Below, piece by piece: positions 35,123 through 44,895 of a stretch of 64,000 nucleotides of DNA. How positions within the stretch are numbered: the first letter of the stretch is position 1; every line of letters starts with the position of its first letter. This stretch comes from Thermogemmatispora onikobensis (lineage in GTDB: Bacteria > Chloroflexota > Ktedonobacteria > Ktedonobacterales > Ktedonobacteraceae): contig NZ_BDGT01000034.1 in NCBI RefSeq assembly GCF_001748285.1, positions 1-64,000 on the forward strand, given 5' to 3'. The translations under genes and the position numbers were made by a program. The notes beneath the pieces were generated by a model. The model saw nothing but the letters and a program-made list of their open reading frames with translations, searched no databases and was not told the DNA's origin.

Positions 35123-36106
35123 TCAGCTGAAGAGGCTGCCCAGACCGCCAAAGTTGCTGGTGCCTCCGGCCTGGGGAGCGCCCTCATTCTCTGGCGGATG
35201 GTACGTCATGGACTGGATACCCACCCGGCCCGGTCCAATGAAGCGATTCAGCGTGATCGAGGCACCTGCCACAAAACCACCGATGGCGCCCAGAATGCCA
35301 CCACCGCGCTGCGAGCCGGCCACGGTCGTCACGGTCATTTGGACCGAGGGATCTTTCCAGAGCCAGGCCCCCGGCTCGATGTCCAGCGCCTCGCCCGGCG
35401 CAAGCATCTTCTCAAAGACATTGCCATACCCATGCAGCAAGACGATGCCTTCGCTGCCAATAGCGGTAAAGCGGTCGATAAAGAAACCTGTGCGGCTAAA
35501 CAGAATATTGGCGATTCCCTGAACAAAGGTAAAGTCGTACTCAATATTGCCGGTAGCTACCAGAAACTGATGCTCACGCACCTCAACAGTCTGACCAGGC
35601 TGGAGGCGGAGCGCCACAATCTGACCCACCGAGTCCCGTGAGAAAGCAATATTGCCCGGTCCGTAAGCCTCGGTCAGGAAAATCTGTAGTCCAGCAAAGA
35701 AGCGACGGGCCGCCCCTTTGAGAGACTTAAAGCCAATTTGCACACCAGGATGCTTCCAGAGCAGAATATGGTGTTCGAAGTAGATGGGCATCTGGTTGCC
35801 GAGCATGATGTCGACAACCGGAACCAGCTCGCCCTCGATGGAAATGGTCATGTCAGCTACCTGCAGAGGGCCACGCGGATTGTGCAACTCGGACCGAGGC
35901 ACAGCATTTCCAAAGGGACTGCTGCTATACTCCTCGTACTGGTTGGGGGGCACATATCCCCCTTGAGGAGCGCTGTAGGGATCAGCCGGCGGTACCGAAG
36001 ACGCGGGCGGCACGGGTGTTCTCCCCGCCGGCTGCAGCGGCATCCCACAGGTACCACAGAAACGGACCCCATCGGCGACTTGACTTTGACAACGGGGACA
36101 AATCAT
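35123..36106 (-). CDS. AIM24-family protein with N-terminal zinc ribbon
   Basis: 327 residues. The N-terminus has Cys3-x2-Cys6 and Cys17-x2-Cys20, a zinc ribbon; a Pro/Gln/Tyr-rich linker (25-75) follows, then a double beta-barrel AIM24 domain (about 90-275) and a Gly-rich tail. AIM24 proteins (yeast mitochondrial AIM24, bacterial YcgN/TIGR00266-type) have no settled function. ATG 36106 has GGAGGT 8 nt upstream and starts at the zinc ribbon; the frame continues to 36166 without a site. Stand-alone gene. Confidence 0.85.
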   Translation of the reverse strand: MICPRCQSQVADGVRFCGTCGMPLQPAGRTPVPPASSVPPADPYSAPQGGYVPPNQYEEYSSSPFGNAVPRSELHNPRGPLQVADMTISIEGELVPVVDIMLGNQMPIYFEHHILLWKHPGVQIGFKSLKGAARRFFAGLQIFLTEAYGPGNIAFSRDSVGQIVALRLQPGQTVEVREHQFLVATGNIEYDFTFVQGIANILFSRTGFFIDRFTAIGSEGIVLLHGYGNVFEKMLAPGEALDIEPGAWLWKDPSVQMTVTTVAGSQRGGGILGAIGGFVAGASITLNRFIGPGRVGIQSMTYHPPENEGAPQAGGTSNFGGLGSLFS

Positions 36107-37332
36107 CACCAAAACCTCCCTGGTTGGTAGGTTCAAACAGGTCAGGCGAGGTCTAACACCAGCCAACTTAGCTCAGCGTAAGGGAGCACATTGCTCATCC
36201 CTGCCCGGCCTCTCATAACTCTCAAAACAGCATCGCAGCCACTGCCATCGTTGCCTTGCTCCCTTGCTCTCTCAGGTTCGGCTCTCTGCTCTCTCTGGCC
36301 ATCCGCTTCCCGCCATGCTGTTGCATAACCCCGGCCTCGGCCACAATGCCAGGCTCAGGCATTGGACGACAGACGAGCAGATTACTGAGAGTGGGCCTCT
36401 CATCCTAGGGTTGGTTGGGTGCTTTTCCCTTTCCTTGATGTCGCGATGCCGCGCTCATCCACCGCACCGGGTCCATCCTTAGAGAAGCCGCCAAAGCAAA
36501 CAAGACCAGGAAAGCAGAGAGCGCCACGAAGCCAAAAAATGGCAAGCCCTCCTCTGAGAAATATAAACGTTGAGAAAGTCCTGGACTCAAGGGCGAGTTG
36601 CCGGGCCTGGGCCTGCCCTGCCCTATCCTGTCGTGGCCGCAACCGAGCGGTCGCCTGGAGGTCTCACCAGCGTCATCCTGATTGGGCGCAGGAGGAGGAG
36701 GGAGGAGAGAGAAGCAGGCCGGGCCAAGCGTGAGAAGGAGCGGTCAAGGACAGGAAGAGAAGGGGATGGAGGAGGTTGGAGGAGGAGAGATCGCGCCGGC
36801 CTCACGGGCAAGAGATCCCCTCCTTCTCCAGCTTGTCTGCCATCAGAACAGAGCTGAGTCAGAGCCGCACACAATGCCAGAGCGTAGCAGAGCAGGAAGC
36901 AGCCAGACGAGAGCCGACTTTCTCCAGCCTGGGGCCTGGCGTCGTCCATAGACCACAGACCAGGAGCGCCAGCTGAGGCGATGCCGGCCAGGCCAAACAA
37001 GGCAAAGAGACCCCCAACCGCGGGCCAGTGCAACGTGGGACAAGACAGACCACTGACCCGGAGACAGAGCCATGAGAAGCGCTGAGGGTCTCCGCCAACA
37101 ACCGCATCCTCAGCAGCGATCATCAGTACAGTACAGTACAGCGCAGCGCACAGCGGCGAGCCCGAGCGGGCGACAGCCCGGCGATCTGACCAGCAGCCAG
37201 GCAGCGCGCGCCGTGCTCTCTTCTGACCGTTAGCCACCAGCTCACGAGCGCAGGGCCAGGTGCTCAGCGGGCTTCTTCGCTGACCAGGCAACCAGCTGAT
37301 CAGGGAAGCCAGGCTGGCATGAACCGGGCGAG
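36107..37332. other. 1.2-kb gene-free region
   Basis: No convincing coding sequence: the frames are Ser/Leu/Pro-rich or Arg-rich shadows with no domain or ribosome binding site. A short tandem repeat CAGTA x3 lies at 37124-37139. No RNase P, tmRNA or SRP RNA signature was recognised on either strand. It may hold an unknown RNA or be spacer. Confidence 0.4.
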
Positions 37333-37713
37333 CTAGAGAACGAAGCTATCAGCGAGCGGGCTGCGGTTGTTCCCATTCTCCCGCTTCTCACTCAAATTGA
37401 CCGATTGCTGGCTACCAGTTTGGCGCATAGGCTGAGAGGGGTAACTGGCACTTTGAGCTGTAGCCGGCGTTACTGGAGCGCTTTGGAGATTCTGCAAGCT
37501 CTGCAGAGCGGCCTGGGACTGAGCCATTGGCTGATCAGTAGCCAGCTGAATTGTTTTTCCTTCGATCACCACAGCGATCCCGATGCCGCGGCGCAAATCG
37601 GCGAGCTGGCGGCGCAGCTCGCGGTTCTCGGCCTCCAGGGCCTCCATCAACTTCTTCTGCTCCAGCAGCAGCTGAGCGATGCCTTCGAAACCAGCACTAG
37701 CACTGCGTTCCAT
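37333..37713 (-). CDS. coiled-coil protein of unknown function
   Basis: 126 residues from ATG 37713, which has AGGAGGAG 7 nt upstream. The N-terminal half is a coiled coil (LLLEQKKLMEALEAENRELR), then GIAVVIEGKTIQLAT, a short beta segment, and a Ser/Gln/Pro-rich disordered tail. It lies 79 nt downstream of coaBC in the same direction and is probably cotranscribed. No family recognised. Confidence 0.7.
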   Translation of the reverse strand: MERSASAGFEGIAQLLLEQKKLMEALEAENRELRRQLADLRRGIGIAVVIEGKTIQLATDQPMAQSQAALQSLQNLQSAPVTPATAQSASYPSQPMRQTGSQQSVNLSEKRENGNNRSPLADSFVL

Positions 37714-37792
37714 AGCAGACTCCTCCTGCGTACTCCGTGTACCCAACAATTCTAAGAGAAAAGCACCCATCACAAAGCCACGTCCTCCCAAC

Positions 37793-39181
37793 TTAGTTCG
37801 TCCCCAGCAAAGGGACGATCCGATCCCAGATGGCAGCCGCGACCTCCTCCTTCGGCATGACTGGCAGATCTTCCAGGCCGCCAGCGGCGTGGAAGATATA
37901 GACCTTATTGGTATCGGAGCCGAAGCCACTATCGGGGCGAGTCACATCGTTGGCGACCAGGAGATCCAGACTCTTCTGAGCCAGCTTCTGCTGGGCATAG
38001 GAGAGCACATCATGGGTCTCGGCGGCGAAGCCAACGCGGATCAGGCGGCGTGGGCGAGCAGGTGTATCCGACGAGTGCGAGGGCGACGCCCCAGGCGCCT
38101 CTGCCGGTGACGCTGGCGCAGGGAGAGCCGCAGCAGCGGTATCTGGCTGTGCGGCAGGCAGGTGTGCGAGTTCCTGCAAAATATCGGGATTGCGCACCAG
38201 GCGCAGCGTCAGCTCCTCTTCGGTCTCAGACCGGGCAGCGGCGTGCGCGCCCTCGCCGGCCCTAAGCTCCTCCTTCTTGATCTTGCGCGGCGCTGGGGCA
38301 GCGGGACGGAAATCGGCCACTGCCGCATTCATCACCAGGACATCAGCGGTCGCGACGGCCCGGCGGACGGCCTCCAGCATCTGAAGGGTGGTCTCCACCT
38401 CCTCAAACTCTGCTCCATAGGGAGGAGTCAGCGCCGTGGGGGCGGAGATCAGCCGCACCTGAGCGCCCCGGGCCAGGGCTTCAGCGGCCAGAGCGAAGCC
38501 CATCTTGCCGGAAGAGCGATTCCCCAGGAAGCGGACCGGATCAAGTGGCTCACGGGTGCCGCCAGCAGTAACAACGACGCGCCGACCCGCCAGGTCGCCA
38601 CTGCGGCCCAGCAGCCAGCGCACAGCCCCCAGCAGGGCCGGCGTCTCTGGCAGGCGTCCAGGGCCGATCGCCCCAGAAGCCAGATGCCCTACCTCGGGTG
38701 GGACCACATGGGCCCCACGCTCACGCAGCAGGGTCAGATTCGCCTGCGTCGCCGGATGCTCATACATTTCGGCATCCATCGCCGGGGCTAGCAAGAGCGG
38801 AGCCCGTGTTGCCAGGGCTACCGCTGTTAGCAAATTATCGGTGATTCCGTGAGCCAGCTTGGCAATCGTATTGGCCGTCGCCGGCACCACCGCCAGTAGC
38901 TCGGCAGCGCGCGCCAGCTCAATGTGCAACTCGGCGGCATGCTCTGCCGCCTGCCACAGATCGCTATAGACGGGCCGATGACTGAGAGCAGCGAACGTCA
39001 ACGGACGCACAAACTCCTCGGCGCGCTCCGTCATGATCACATCAACGAGCGCCCCCGCCTGCTGCAACTTACTCACCAGGTCAGCAGCCTTATAGCAGGC
39101 GATTCCCCCGCAAATGCCGACGATAATACGCCTGTTGACTAGCACTTTCCCTGTTGCCCGTCCGCTCGCTCGCTCACTCAT
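37793..39181 (-). CDS. coaBC: bifunctional phosphopantothenoylcysteine synthetase/decarboxylase
   Basis: 462 residues, CoaC then CoaB. CoaC: FMN-binding flavoprotein with VGICGGIACYKAADL, active-site ALSHRPVYSD region, substrate clamp PAMDAEMY. CoaB begins near 195 with RRVVVTAGGTREPLDPVRFLGNRSSG and shows MNAAVADFRP and a C-terminal VGFAAET...LVANDV. It converts 4'-phosphopantothenate plus cysteine to 4'-phosphopantetheine for coenzyme A. Between the last two CoaB blocks is an Ala/Pro/Ser-rich insertion (about residues 350-385) not found in the usual enzyme. No strong ribosome binding site at ATG 39181. Confidence 0.95.
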   Translation of the reverse strand: MSERASGRATGKVLVNRRIIVGICGGIACYKAADLVSKLQQAGALVDVIMTERAEEFVRPLTFAALSHRPVYSDLWQAAEHAAELHIELARAAELLAVVPATANTIAKLAHGITDNLLTAVALATRAPLLLAPAMDAEMYEHPATQANLTLLRERGAHVVPPEVGHLASGAIGPGRLPETPALLGAVRWLLGRSGDLAGRRVVVTAGGTREPLDPVRFLGNRSSGKMGFALAAEALARGAQVRLISAPTALTPPYGAEFEEVETTLQMLEAVRRAVATADVLVMNAAVADFRPAAPAPRKIKKEELRAGEGAHAAARSETEEELTLRLVRNPDILQELAHLPAAQPDTAAAALPAPASPAEAPGASPSHSSDTPARPRRLIRVGFAAETHDVLSYAQQKLAQKSLDLLVANDVTRPDSGFGSDTNKVYIFHAAGGLEDLPVMPKEEVAAAIWDRIVPLLGTN

Positions 39182-39463
39182 TGTTCCCAGAACTGGCCCG
39201 GGTGTACCCGGATAAGAACATTGTTACAATAACATAAGGTGAAAAGTGCGATCAAGCAAGATGCCAAGAAGTACCATGCGCCCCTCTTCGCCTTTATGCC
39301 CGATATCCTATCGTCGTTTCTCGCTGTTCCTTGCTATGCCTTCACTCTCCAATCTGGTAGGCGAGGCGAGGAGGGTGAGGGAGGCGGCGCGGTCTGTCTA
39401 TCCGCGCCGCGTGCCCGCCTGTCTGGTCTGGGTTCGTCCCCGAGGCAGCCGCTGCCAGTGCAG

Positions 39464-42400
39464 CTAGCGCCGCACATCTTTGCGCTTCAGGAAGTAGGCG
39501 ATCAGCAGGGCAAGGATGACGCTCATCAGGGCCAGGGCAAACCAGGTCAGGAGCAGATGGAAGGCCGCCTCCGCCTGACTATGGCCGTTGTAGGTCGGGA
39601 AGAGCGTCCCATGATAGGAGAAGTCGTCGGCACCCAGCTTATCGCCATGCAGCCCAATTGAGGAGCCGAGGGCGGCCATCGCCCAGCGAGCTGCAAAGAA
39701 GGAGCCCAGGAATTGCATGAGCGGCCCCTTGAGGGCGAAGATGATGCCCGAGAAAATGACTTGGGGAATGAGCACAATGGGGACAAAGCTCATGGCCCGG
39801 TCATTATTGGGAGCGATCGCCGAGATGGTCAGTCCCAGCATGAGGCCCGCCAGCGAGGTGAGGGCCATTGTAATGTAGATCTCCAGGCCGACAGGCAGGA
39901 AGATCCCCTGATGGAAGGGAGCCTTCAGAGCGACCATCACCACCAGCACCAGGCTCTGCAGCAGACAGAGCAAGCCCAACACGGCGATCTTCGAGAACAT
40001 GTACGGAATGATGCCCAGGTTCACTGCCCGTTCGCGTCGATAGATGGGCGCTTCTTTGACGATCTCGCGCGCGCCATTGATACACCCAAACATGACAGCG
40101 GCGAAAGCCATGATGAAGAGGATCTTCTGAGCATCGCCGCCCGAGCCAGGGGTAATATAGTAGTTCAACGCCTGATCTTCGGTCAGCCCTTTTTGAGCGA
40201 GCAGTGCCTGCCCCTGGGCGGTATGTAGAGCATTCACGACGTTCTGACAGTCATATCTGTTGCCATTGGGAACCGTGATCGGGATGGCTGGCAGGCCCGA
40301 CGGCGGTGGATTCGTTTGACAGCTGGCGATGCTGCTCGAATCAAAGGTGCCATGCCCGGCCAGGAAGAAGAGGATCAGCCCAATCACTGGCGCCTGCAAG
40401 AGCAGAATGAGCAGGTTTCCAACGTCGTTCTTGAGCAACTCCAGATAACGGAAGGAGAGCAGCCAGAACTGCCGCCAGGGATTGCCACGCTTCGGAGGCT
40501 TGACGGTGGCAGTCTGGGCAACCGGCTGATTGAGACGGCCCGCCGGCCCCGTGTTCAGCGGCATAGTCACATATTTCTGGTAATCGGCTGATTGCTGGAA
40601 ACGCTCCGCCGCCTGTTGGGGGACATTGGGGTTGTCATCGCTCGGTTCCAGAAGGCTGTAGATCTCCGCGAAGTCGCTGCGCCCAAAAAACTGTTTGGCC
40701 TCCTCGGGTGGCCCAAAGTAGGCCAGGTAGCCCCCTGGGGCCAGAAAACAGATATAGTCGCAGACATTGATATTGGTCGTGGCATGCGTCACCAGAATAA
40801 TGGTGTGGCCCTTGTCGGCCAGGCGACGCAGCAGCAGCATCATCTTGCGGTCCAGTCCGGGATCTAGCCCCGAAGTCGGCTCATCCAGGAAGAAGACGCT
40901 GGGATTCGCCAGGAGCTCCATCGCGATTGAGACGCGCTTGCGCTGGCCTCCGGAGAGCTTGCTCACCAGGAGGTGGCGCCGATGGGTCATTTCGACGTCT
41001 TCCAGCACCTCTTCAATGCGCTTCTGAATCTGCTCGTGGGTGAAATCTTCGGGCAGGCGCAGCTTGGCAGCATAGTAGAGCACGCGCTCCACCGTCAGGT
41101 CGCGATGGACGATGTCATCCTGGGGGACATAGCCCAACTGCGTGCTGAAAGCAGCCAGATTCTTGTAGTAGTCCTGGCCGTTGTAGAGGACCAGCCCCTC
41201 CTGGGCCGGTCGCAGCCCATTGAGAGCATCCATCAGCGTCGATTTCCCGGCCCCCGAGCCGCCGACGACGGCCACGAATTTGCGCGGCGGGATCACGAGC
41301 GAAATGTCTTGCAGTAGCAGCATGTGATGCGTGCCGTAGCGCTTTAGATGCAAGGCGTCGATACGAATGCTGCGGCTCTCGTCGTGCTGCGTCAGTTCCG
41401 TGCCAGTATAGACCAGCTTGAAAGGGCCGATGCGAATCTCGTCACCGGGCATCAGGAGGCGCTGGCTTACGCGCTGGCCGTTGACGTAGACATGGTTGGT
41501 GCTGCCGAGATCGACGATGCGATAGCTGCCATCGGCCAGGCGCTCCAGACGAGCATGATGGCCCGAGACCTGGGGATGGCTGAGGACAAGCATGTTATCA
41601 CGATGACGCCCGATCGTGATGACTGGCGCTCCCAGAGGCACCGGGTGGATCTCGGGCAGCATCTCCTGTACCTGGCCACTGCCATCGTTGTAGGCCAGGG
41701 TGACCAGGGAACCATGCTCGTCGCCGATGCGGAAAATATCGCCTCGCTCTAGCGGCTTGCGAAACTGCTCGTCGCCACGAATACGCTGGCCACGGTAGAG
41801 CAGGCCATTGAGCGTTCGCCCGCGCGCGGGATGCGGATGCACAATATAGGGCTGGTTGCCATCAAAGACGATCTGGGCATGGAAGGCCGAGATGATAGGC
41901 TCTGGAATGACAATATCGTTGGAGGGATCGCGTCCAATGCTGATGACCGGCTTATTGAGCGGGTAAACCAGCTTTTCCCGCCGCACATTGCTGCTGATCT
42001 CCAGGGACGGCACGCCCGGGGATGCCTGGGCCCCCCCTGCACCCGCGCTGACCATCCCCGCCAGCTGGGCCTTGAAAAGCTCGGAATCAACCCGCTCAGT
42101 CCGTCCTTCGCCTGCCACCGGTACCGCTCCGGCAGGCAACGGACTCGGACCCGGCCCCGAGATTGGCGCTATCCCCGGCTGCGAGCTGGGAACTGGCGTC
42201 GGCGTCACCACCGGCTGCGGCTGCCCGGCATCGCTCTTGACTACTCCCCCTCCGCTAGCAGGCAGCGAGACCCCCCCAACGCCTCCCCCACTGCCACCAC
42301 TATTCCCAGCTTGCCCAGCCGTTACCAGAAAGAGAAAGGTCGTTCCCGGGCCAAGCCCGATCGTGTCTCGATCATGAATGGTCTCCCGCTGCACCTGTCG

Positions 42401-42634
42401 CTGGTTGACGGTCAGCGTATTCTGAGAACTCAGCTTTTCGATGACCCAGATCCCGTTTTCACAGAGCAGACGAGCATGCTGGCGCGAAACCGTCGGGTCA
42501 GAAATCACAATATCGTTGCTCGGCTCGCGCCCAAGGGTAGTGACCGCTTTGACGATTTGCACCGTCGTCCCCGCCAACGGGCCGGTCAGAAAACGCAGGC
42601 TGGCCAGGCCCGGAGAACTGTTGACAGCATCCAT
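39464..42634 (-). CDS. ABC transporter with three FHA domains (ABCG-like)
   Basis: 1056 residues in one chain. FHA domains at about 30-85 (LGREPSNDIVISDPTVSRQHA), 225-285 (IGRDPSNDIVIPEPIISAFHA) and 335-395 (IGRHRDNMLVLSHPQVSGHHA), each with the R..S..H phosphothreonine-binding pattern; a Pro/Gly-rich linker joins the first two. The ABC domain (about 430-690) has Walker A GGSGAGKST, LSGGQRKRVSI and FFLDEPTSGLDPG, and the C-terminal third is an ABC2-type permease with six helices and an extracytoplasmic loop. The ATPase-before-permease order is that of ABCG half-transporters. The FHA domains should let a Ser/Thr kinase control or localise it; no kinase is in the window. Confidence 0.92.
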   Translation of the reverse strand: MDAVNSSPGLASLRFLTGPLAGTTVQIVKAVTTLGREPSNDIVISDPTVSRQHARLLCENGIWVIEKLSSQNTLTVNQRQVQRETIHDRDTIGLGPGTTFLFLVTAGQAGNSGGSGGGVGGVSLPASGGGVVKSDAGQPQPVVTPTPVPSSQPGIAPISGPGPSPLPAGAVPVAGEGRTERVDSELFKAQLAGMVSAGAGGAQASPGVPSLEISSNVRREKLVYPLNKPVISIGRDPSNDIVIPEPIISAFHAQIVFDGNQPYIVHPHPARGRTLNGLLYRGQRIRGDEQFRKPLERGDIFRIGDEHGSLVTLAYNDGSGQVQEMLPEIHPVPLGAPVITIGRHRDNMLVLSHPQVSGHHARLERLADGSYRIVDLGSTNHVYVNGQRVSQRLLMPGDEIRIGPFKLVYTGTELTQHDESRSIRIDALHLKRYGTHHMLLLQDISLVIPPRKFVAVVGGSGAGKSTLMDALNGLRPAQEGLVLYNGQDYYKNLAAFSTQLGYVPQDDIVHRDLTVERVLYYAAKLRLPEDFTHEQIQKRIEEVLEDVEMTHRRHLLVSKLSGGQRKRVSIAMELLANPSVFFLDEPTSGLDPGLDRKMMLLLRRLADKGHTIILVTHATTNINVCDYICFLAPGGYLAYFGPPEEAKQFFGRSDFAEIYSLLEPSDDNPNVPQQAAERFQQSADYQKYVTMPLNTGPAGRLNQPVAQTATVKPPKRGNPWRQFWLLSFRYLELLKNDVGNLLILLLQAPVIGLILFFLAGHGTFDSSSIASCQTNPPPSGLPAIPITVPNGNRYDCQNVVNALHTAQGQALLAQKGLTEDQALNYYITPGSGGDAQKILFIMAFAAVMFGCINGAREIVKEAPIYRRERAVNLGIIPYMFSKIAVLGLLCLLQSLVLVVMVALKAPFHQGIFLPVGLEIYITMALTSLAGLMLGLTISAIAPNNDRAMSFVPIVLIPQVIFSGIIFALKGPLMQFLGSFFAARWAMAALGSSIGLHGDKLGADDFSYHGTLFPTYNGHSQAEAAFHLLLTWFALALMSVILALLIAYFLKRKDVRR

Positions 42635-43078
42635 GATCTTCCCCGGCTCCTTCTCTTGAGACTGCTTGATCTCGCTGCAAGCTCTTGTTCATTCCTCGGT
42701 TAACACTCGCCTGCCATTATAGCGGAGCAGACAAAGCATAGCAATTGGCTTCTTCATGAAGGGGCTTCACTCACGCCAGAGCCGGCGATGGCAATCAGGA
42801 CGCCAGGAAGTCAAGACAGCCAAGGCGCATCACATCATTTGCACCTTTGCCAGGTCCCTTGCTGACCGTTGCCCTGACGCTCCGCAGCCAGTCCCGGCGA
42901 GAGCAGGAACCCATCTACCTATAGAGCTTAACGCGGCACTAAGGACATTCTGGAGGAGAATCTGCGAAGTGATGGGGAAGGAGAGGAGGCCCAGGCATGA
43001 CCAGCCTGGAGCAATCGCTAACGCTGACCCCAGAACTCCGGACCTACGATCGAACGGTAGGAGCGCAAGACACCCGAC
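42635..43078. other. intergenic region between ilvA and the FHA-ABC gene
   Basis: 444 nt. The promoter of the FHA-ABC gene lies at 42716-42744. A 5-bp hairpin CCTAC/GTAGG (43043-43061) follows the end of ilvA but lacks a T-run. No gene. Confidence 0.4.
42716..42744 (-). promoter_or_regulatory. promoter of the FHA-ABC transporter gene
   Basis: Minus strand: TTGCTA (42744-42739), 17 nt, TATAAT (42721-42716), preceded by CGC. The start codon is about 80 nt downstream. Confidence 0.7.
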
Positions 43079-44413
43079 CTAATCCAGCGACTGCGCCTCC
43101 TCCACAACGTAGCCAGCAGCACGCAGACGCTCGAGCAGCTGCTCACACTGGGTCCGATCACGTGTCTCCAGCGTCAGCGTCTCCTCTCGCTGCATAATTG
43201 GCAGGTGACTTGATATACGCTGATGGCGCACATCGATCACATTGATACGCATATCGGCGATGATACCTAAGAAGCGCATTAACTCACCGGGGCGATCTTC
43301 CAGGCGGGTATGGATCACAAAATAGCGACCGGCGGCGGCCAGGCCGTGTTCAATGAAGCGGCCTACCAGGTTGATGTCGATATTGCCCCCCGTAAGGGGA
43401 ACCAGCACCTTTTTGCCCGGCAGCTTGACAGTACCGCTCAGCAACGCGGCCACACCGGCAGCACCCGCTCCCTCGACCAGCATCTTGCAGCGCTCCATCA
43501 AGAAGAGCACCGCGCTGATAATCGCCTCATCGTCAACCAGGACCACATCATCGACCAGGCGCTGGATGAGAGAGAAGGTCAACTCGCCAGGGCGCTTGAC
43601 CGCGATACCATCGGCGACCGTCGTAATGGCCGGCAGCTCCAGCAGCCTGCCAGCATCGAGGGAACTACGACAGCTAGGGGCGCCGGCAGCCTGCACGCCG
43701 ATAATCGTGATGTTGGGGCGCAAAGCACGGGCGGCGATAGCAATACCAGCGATCAAGCCGCCTCCACCGATGGGAACCAGGATAGCATCGGCATCAGGAA
43801 GGTCGCTGAGCATCTCCAGGCCAAGTGTCCCCTGGCCGGCGATGATATCAGGATCATCAAAAGCATGGATAAAGGTGGCTCCTGTTTGCTCCCGCAACTC
43901 CAGGCAACGCTGATAGGCATCATCGTAAGTAAAGCCATGCAGCACCACCTCGGCCCCATAGCCCTGGGTTGCCATCACCTTTGCCAGGGGGGCCGTCTCC
44001 GGCATCACAATCGTACAGGGGATCTTATGCTGGGCCGCGGCAATGGCCACGCCCTGGGCATGGTTGCCGGCGGAAGCCGCAATCACGCCGCGCTGATAAT
44101 CCTGCTCGCTCAGACGTGAGAGCTTAAAGCTCGCCCCACGAACCTTAAACGAGCCAGAGCGCTGCATATTCTCAGCCTTCAAATAGACCTCCGCGCCGGT
44201 CATCTCCCGGAGCGTGCGCGAGGGAGTTAACGGAGTATGGTGCAGCAGCGGTTTCAGAAGCTTGTACGCCTCCCAGATATCGGCGATCGTCACGGGGAAA
44301 GTCGCAGAGGACGACAGGATAGCGGCAGGAGTGACCGAAGGCGTTCCTCCCCTATCTACGGGCTCGCCGGTACCAGTGGCATGATCATCGTTCATAACGC
44401 GCATAGGTGGCAT
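43079..44413 (-). CDS. ilvA: threonine ammonia-lyase with ACT domain
   Basis: 444 residues from ATG 44413 (AAAGGA 5 nt upstream). PLP fold with the Schiff-base lysine K90 in SGSFKVRGA, ASAGNHAQGVA, the phosphate cup GGGGLIAG and SLDAGRLLELPAI; a single C-terminal ACT domain (VIHTRLEDRPGELMRFLG) follows. It deaminates threonine to 2-oxobutyrate for isoleucine synthesis; a single ACT domain on a TdcB-like core is common in actinobacteria and Chloroflexota. The ACT domain suggests amino-acid feedback. The transcript has a 260-nt leader. Confidence 0.93.
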   Translation of the reverse strand: MPPMRVMNDDHATGTGEPVDRGGTPSVTPAAILSSSATFPVTIADIWEAYKLLKPLLHHTPLTPSRTLREMTGAEVYLKAENMQRSGSFKVRGASFKLSRLSEQDYQRGVIAASAGNHAQGVAIAAAQHKIPCTIVMPETAPLAKVMATQGYGAEVVLHGFTYDDAYQRCLELREQTGATFIHAFDDPDIIAGQGTLGLEMLSDLPDADAILVPIGGGGLIAGIAIAARALRPNITIIGVQAAGAPSCRSSLDAGRLLELPAITTVADGIAVKRPGELTFSLIQRLVDDVVLVDDEAIISAVLFLMERCKMLVEGAGAAGVAALLSGTVKLPGKKVLVPLTGGNIDINLVGRFIEHGLAAAGRYFVIHTRLEDRPGELMRFLGIIADMRINVIDVRHQRISSHLPIMQREETLTLETRDRTQCEQLLERLRAAGYVVEEAQSLD

Positions 44414-44895
44414 AGTTCCTTTCGCAGAATGTTGGACCTGACCACAACAGTGTGGCTGGCGCCTTCCTTCTCTCCCTGGCCTCTCCTCTTCACTCCCGCT
44501 CACTCCTCTGCCCTCAGCGCGGCGCTGCGCTGGGGTGCGGGCAATGGATGCTCTTCTTTCCCTTCCACGGAACCATCCTCAGCCTTGCCAGATTGACCGG
44601 TCTGCCTGCTTCCTGTCAGCCATTGACGAGTCAGGCTCGCATGCCACTCATTCGCCTCCTCCGAATTGGGGCTATTATAGCGCAGCGTTAGTCTGAAGCG
44701 CAAGAGGACGAGGGAGGAGAGAGGGGGGACCTGCCCCCGGGCCCGGCGGCAGCGAGGCAGACGGACAGAGGGAGGCGCGGCAGCGGGCAGCTCATCCTTC
44801 ACTCACCGTCCTACGCCTGCAGCTGGTCGTATCGGCGAGCCGATGAATGAGCGGAACGAGTGGACCCGTGCCGCGCCGTCGTCGAGCATGATCCT
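44414..44895. other. ilvA leader and intergenic region
   Basis: 482 nt, including the 260-nt leader between the promoter at 44674-44703 and the ilvA start. The T-box core was looked for and not seen, and no obvious leader peptide rich in Ile, Leu, Val or Thr was found. No gene. Confidence 0.4.
44674..44703 (-). promoter_or_regulatory. promoter of ilvA
   Basis: Minus strand: TTGCGC (44703-44698), 18 nt, TATAAT (44679-44674), preceded by CGC. The same -35 hexamer is used at the ftsK promoter. Confidence 0.65.

Noticed and set aside
36623-37291. 222-codon minus-strand frame in the 36-37 kb gap
   Set aside because: Leu/Ser/Pro/Cys composition without a domain, no ribosome binding site; probably a chance frame in GC-rich DNA.
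44414-44673. T-box riboswitch ahead of ilvA
   Set aside because: The conserved T-box core was looked for and is not present in the leader.
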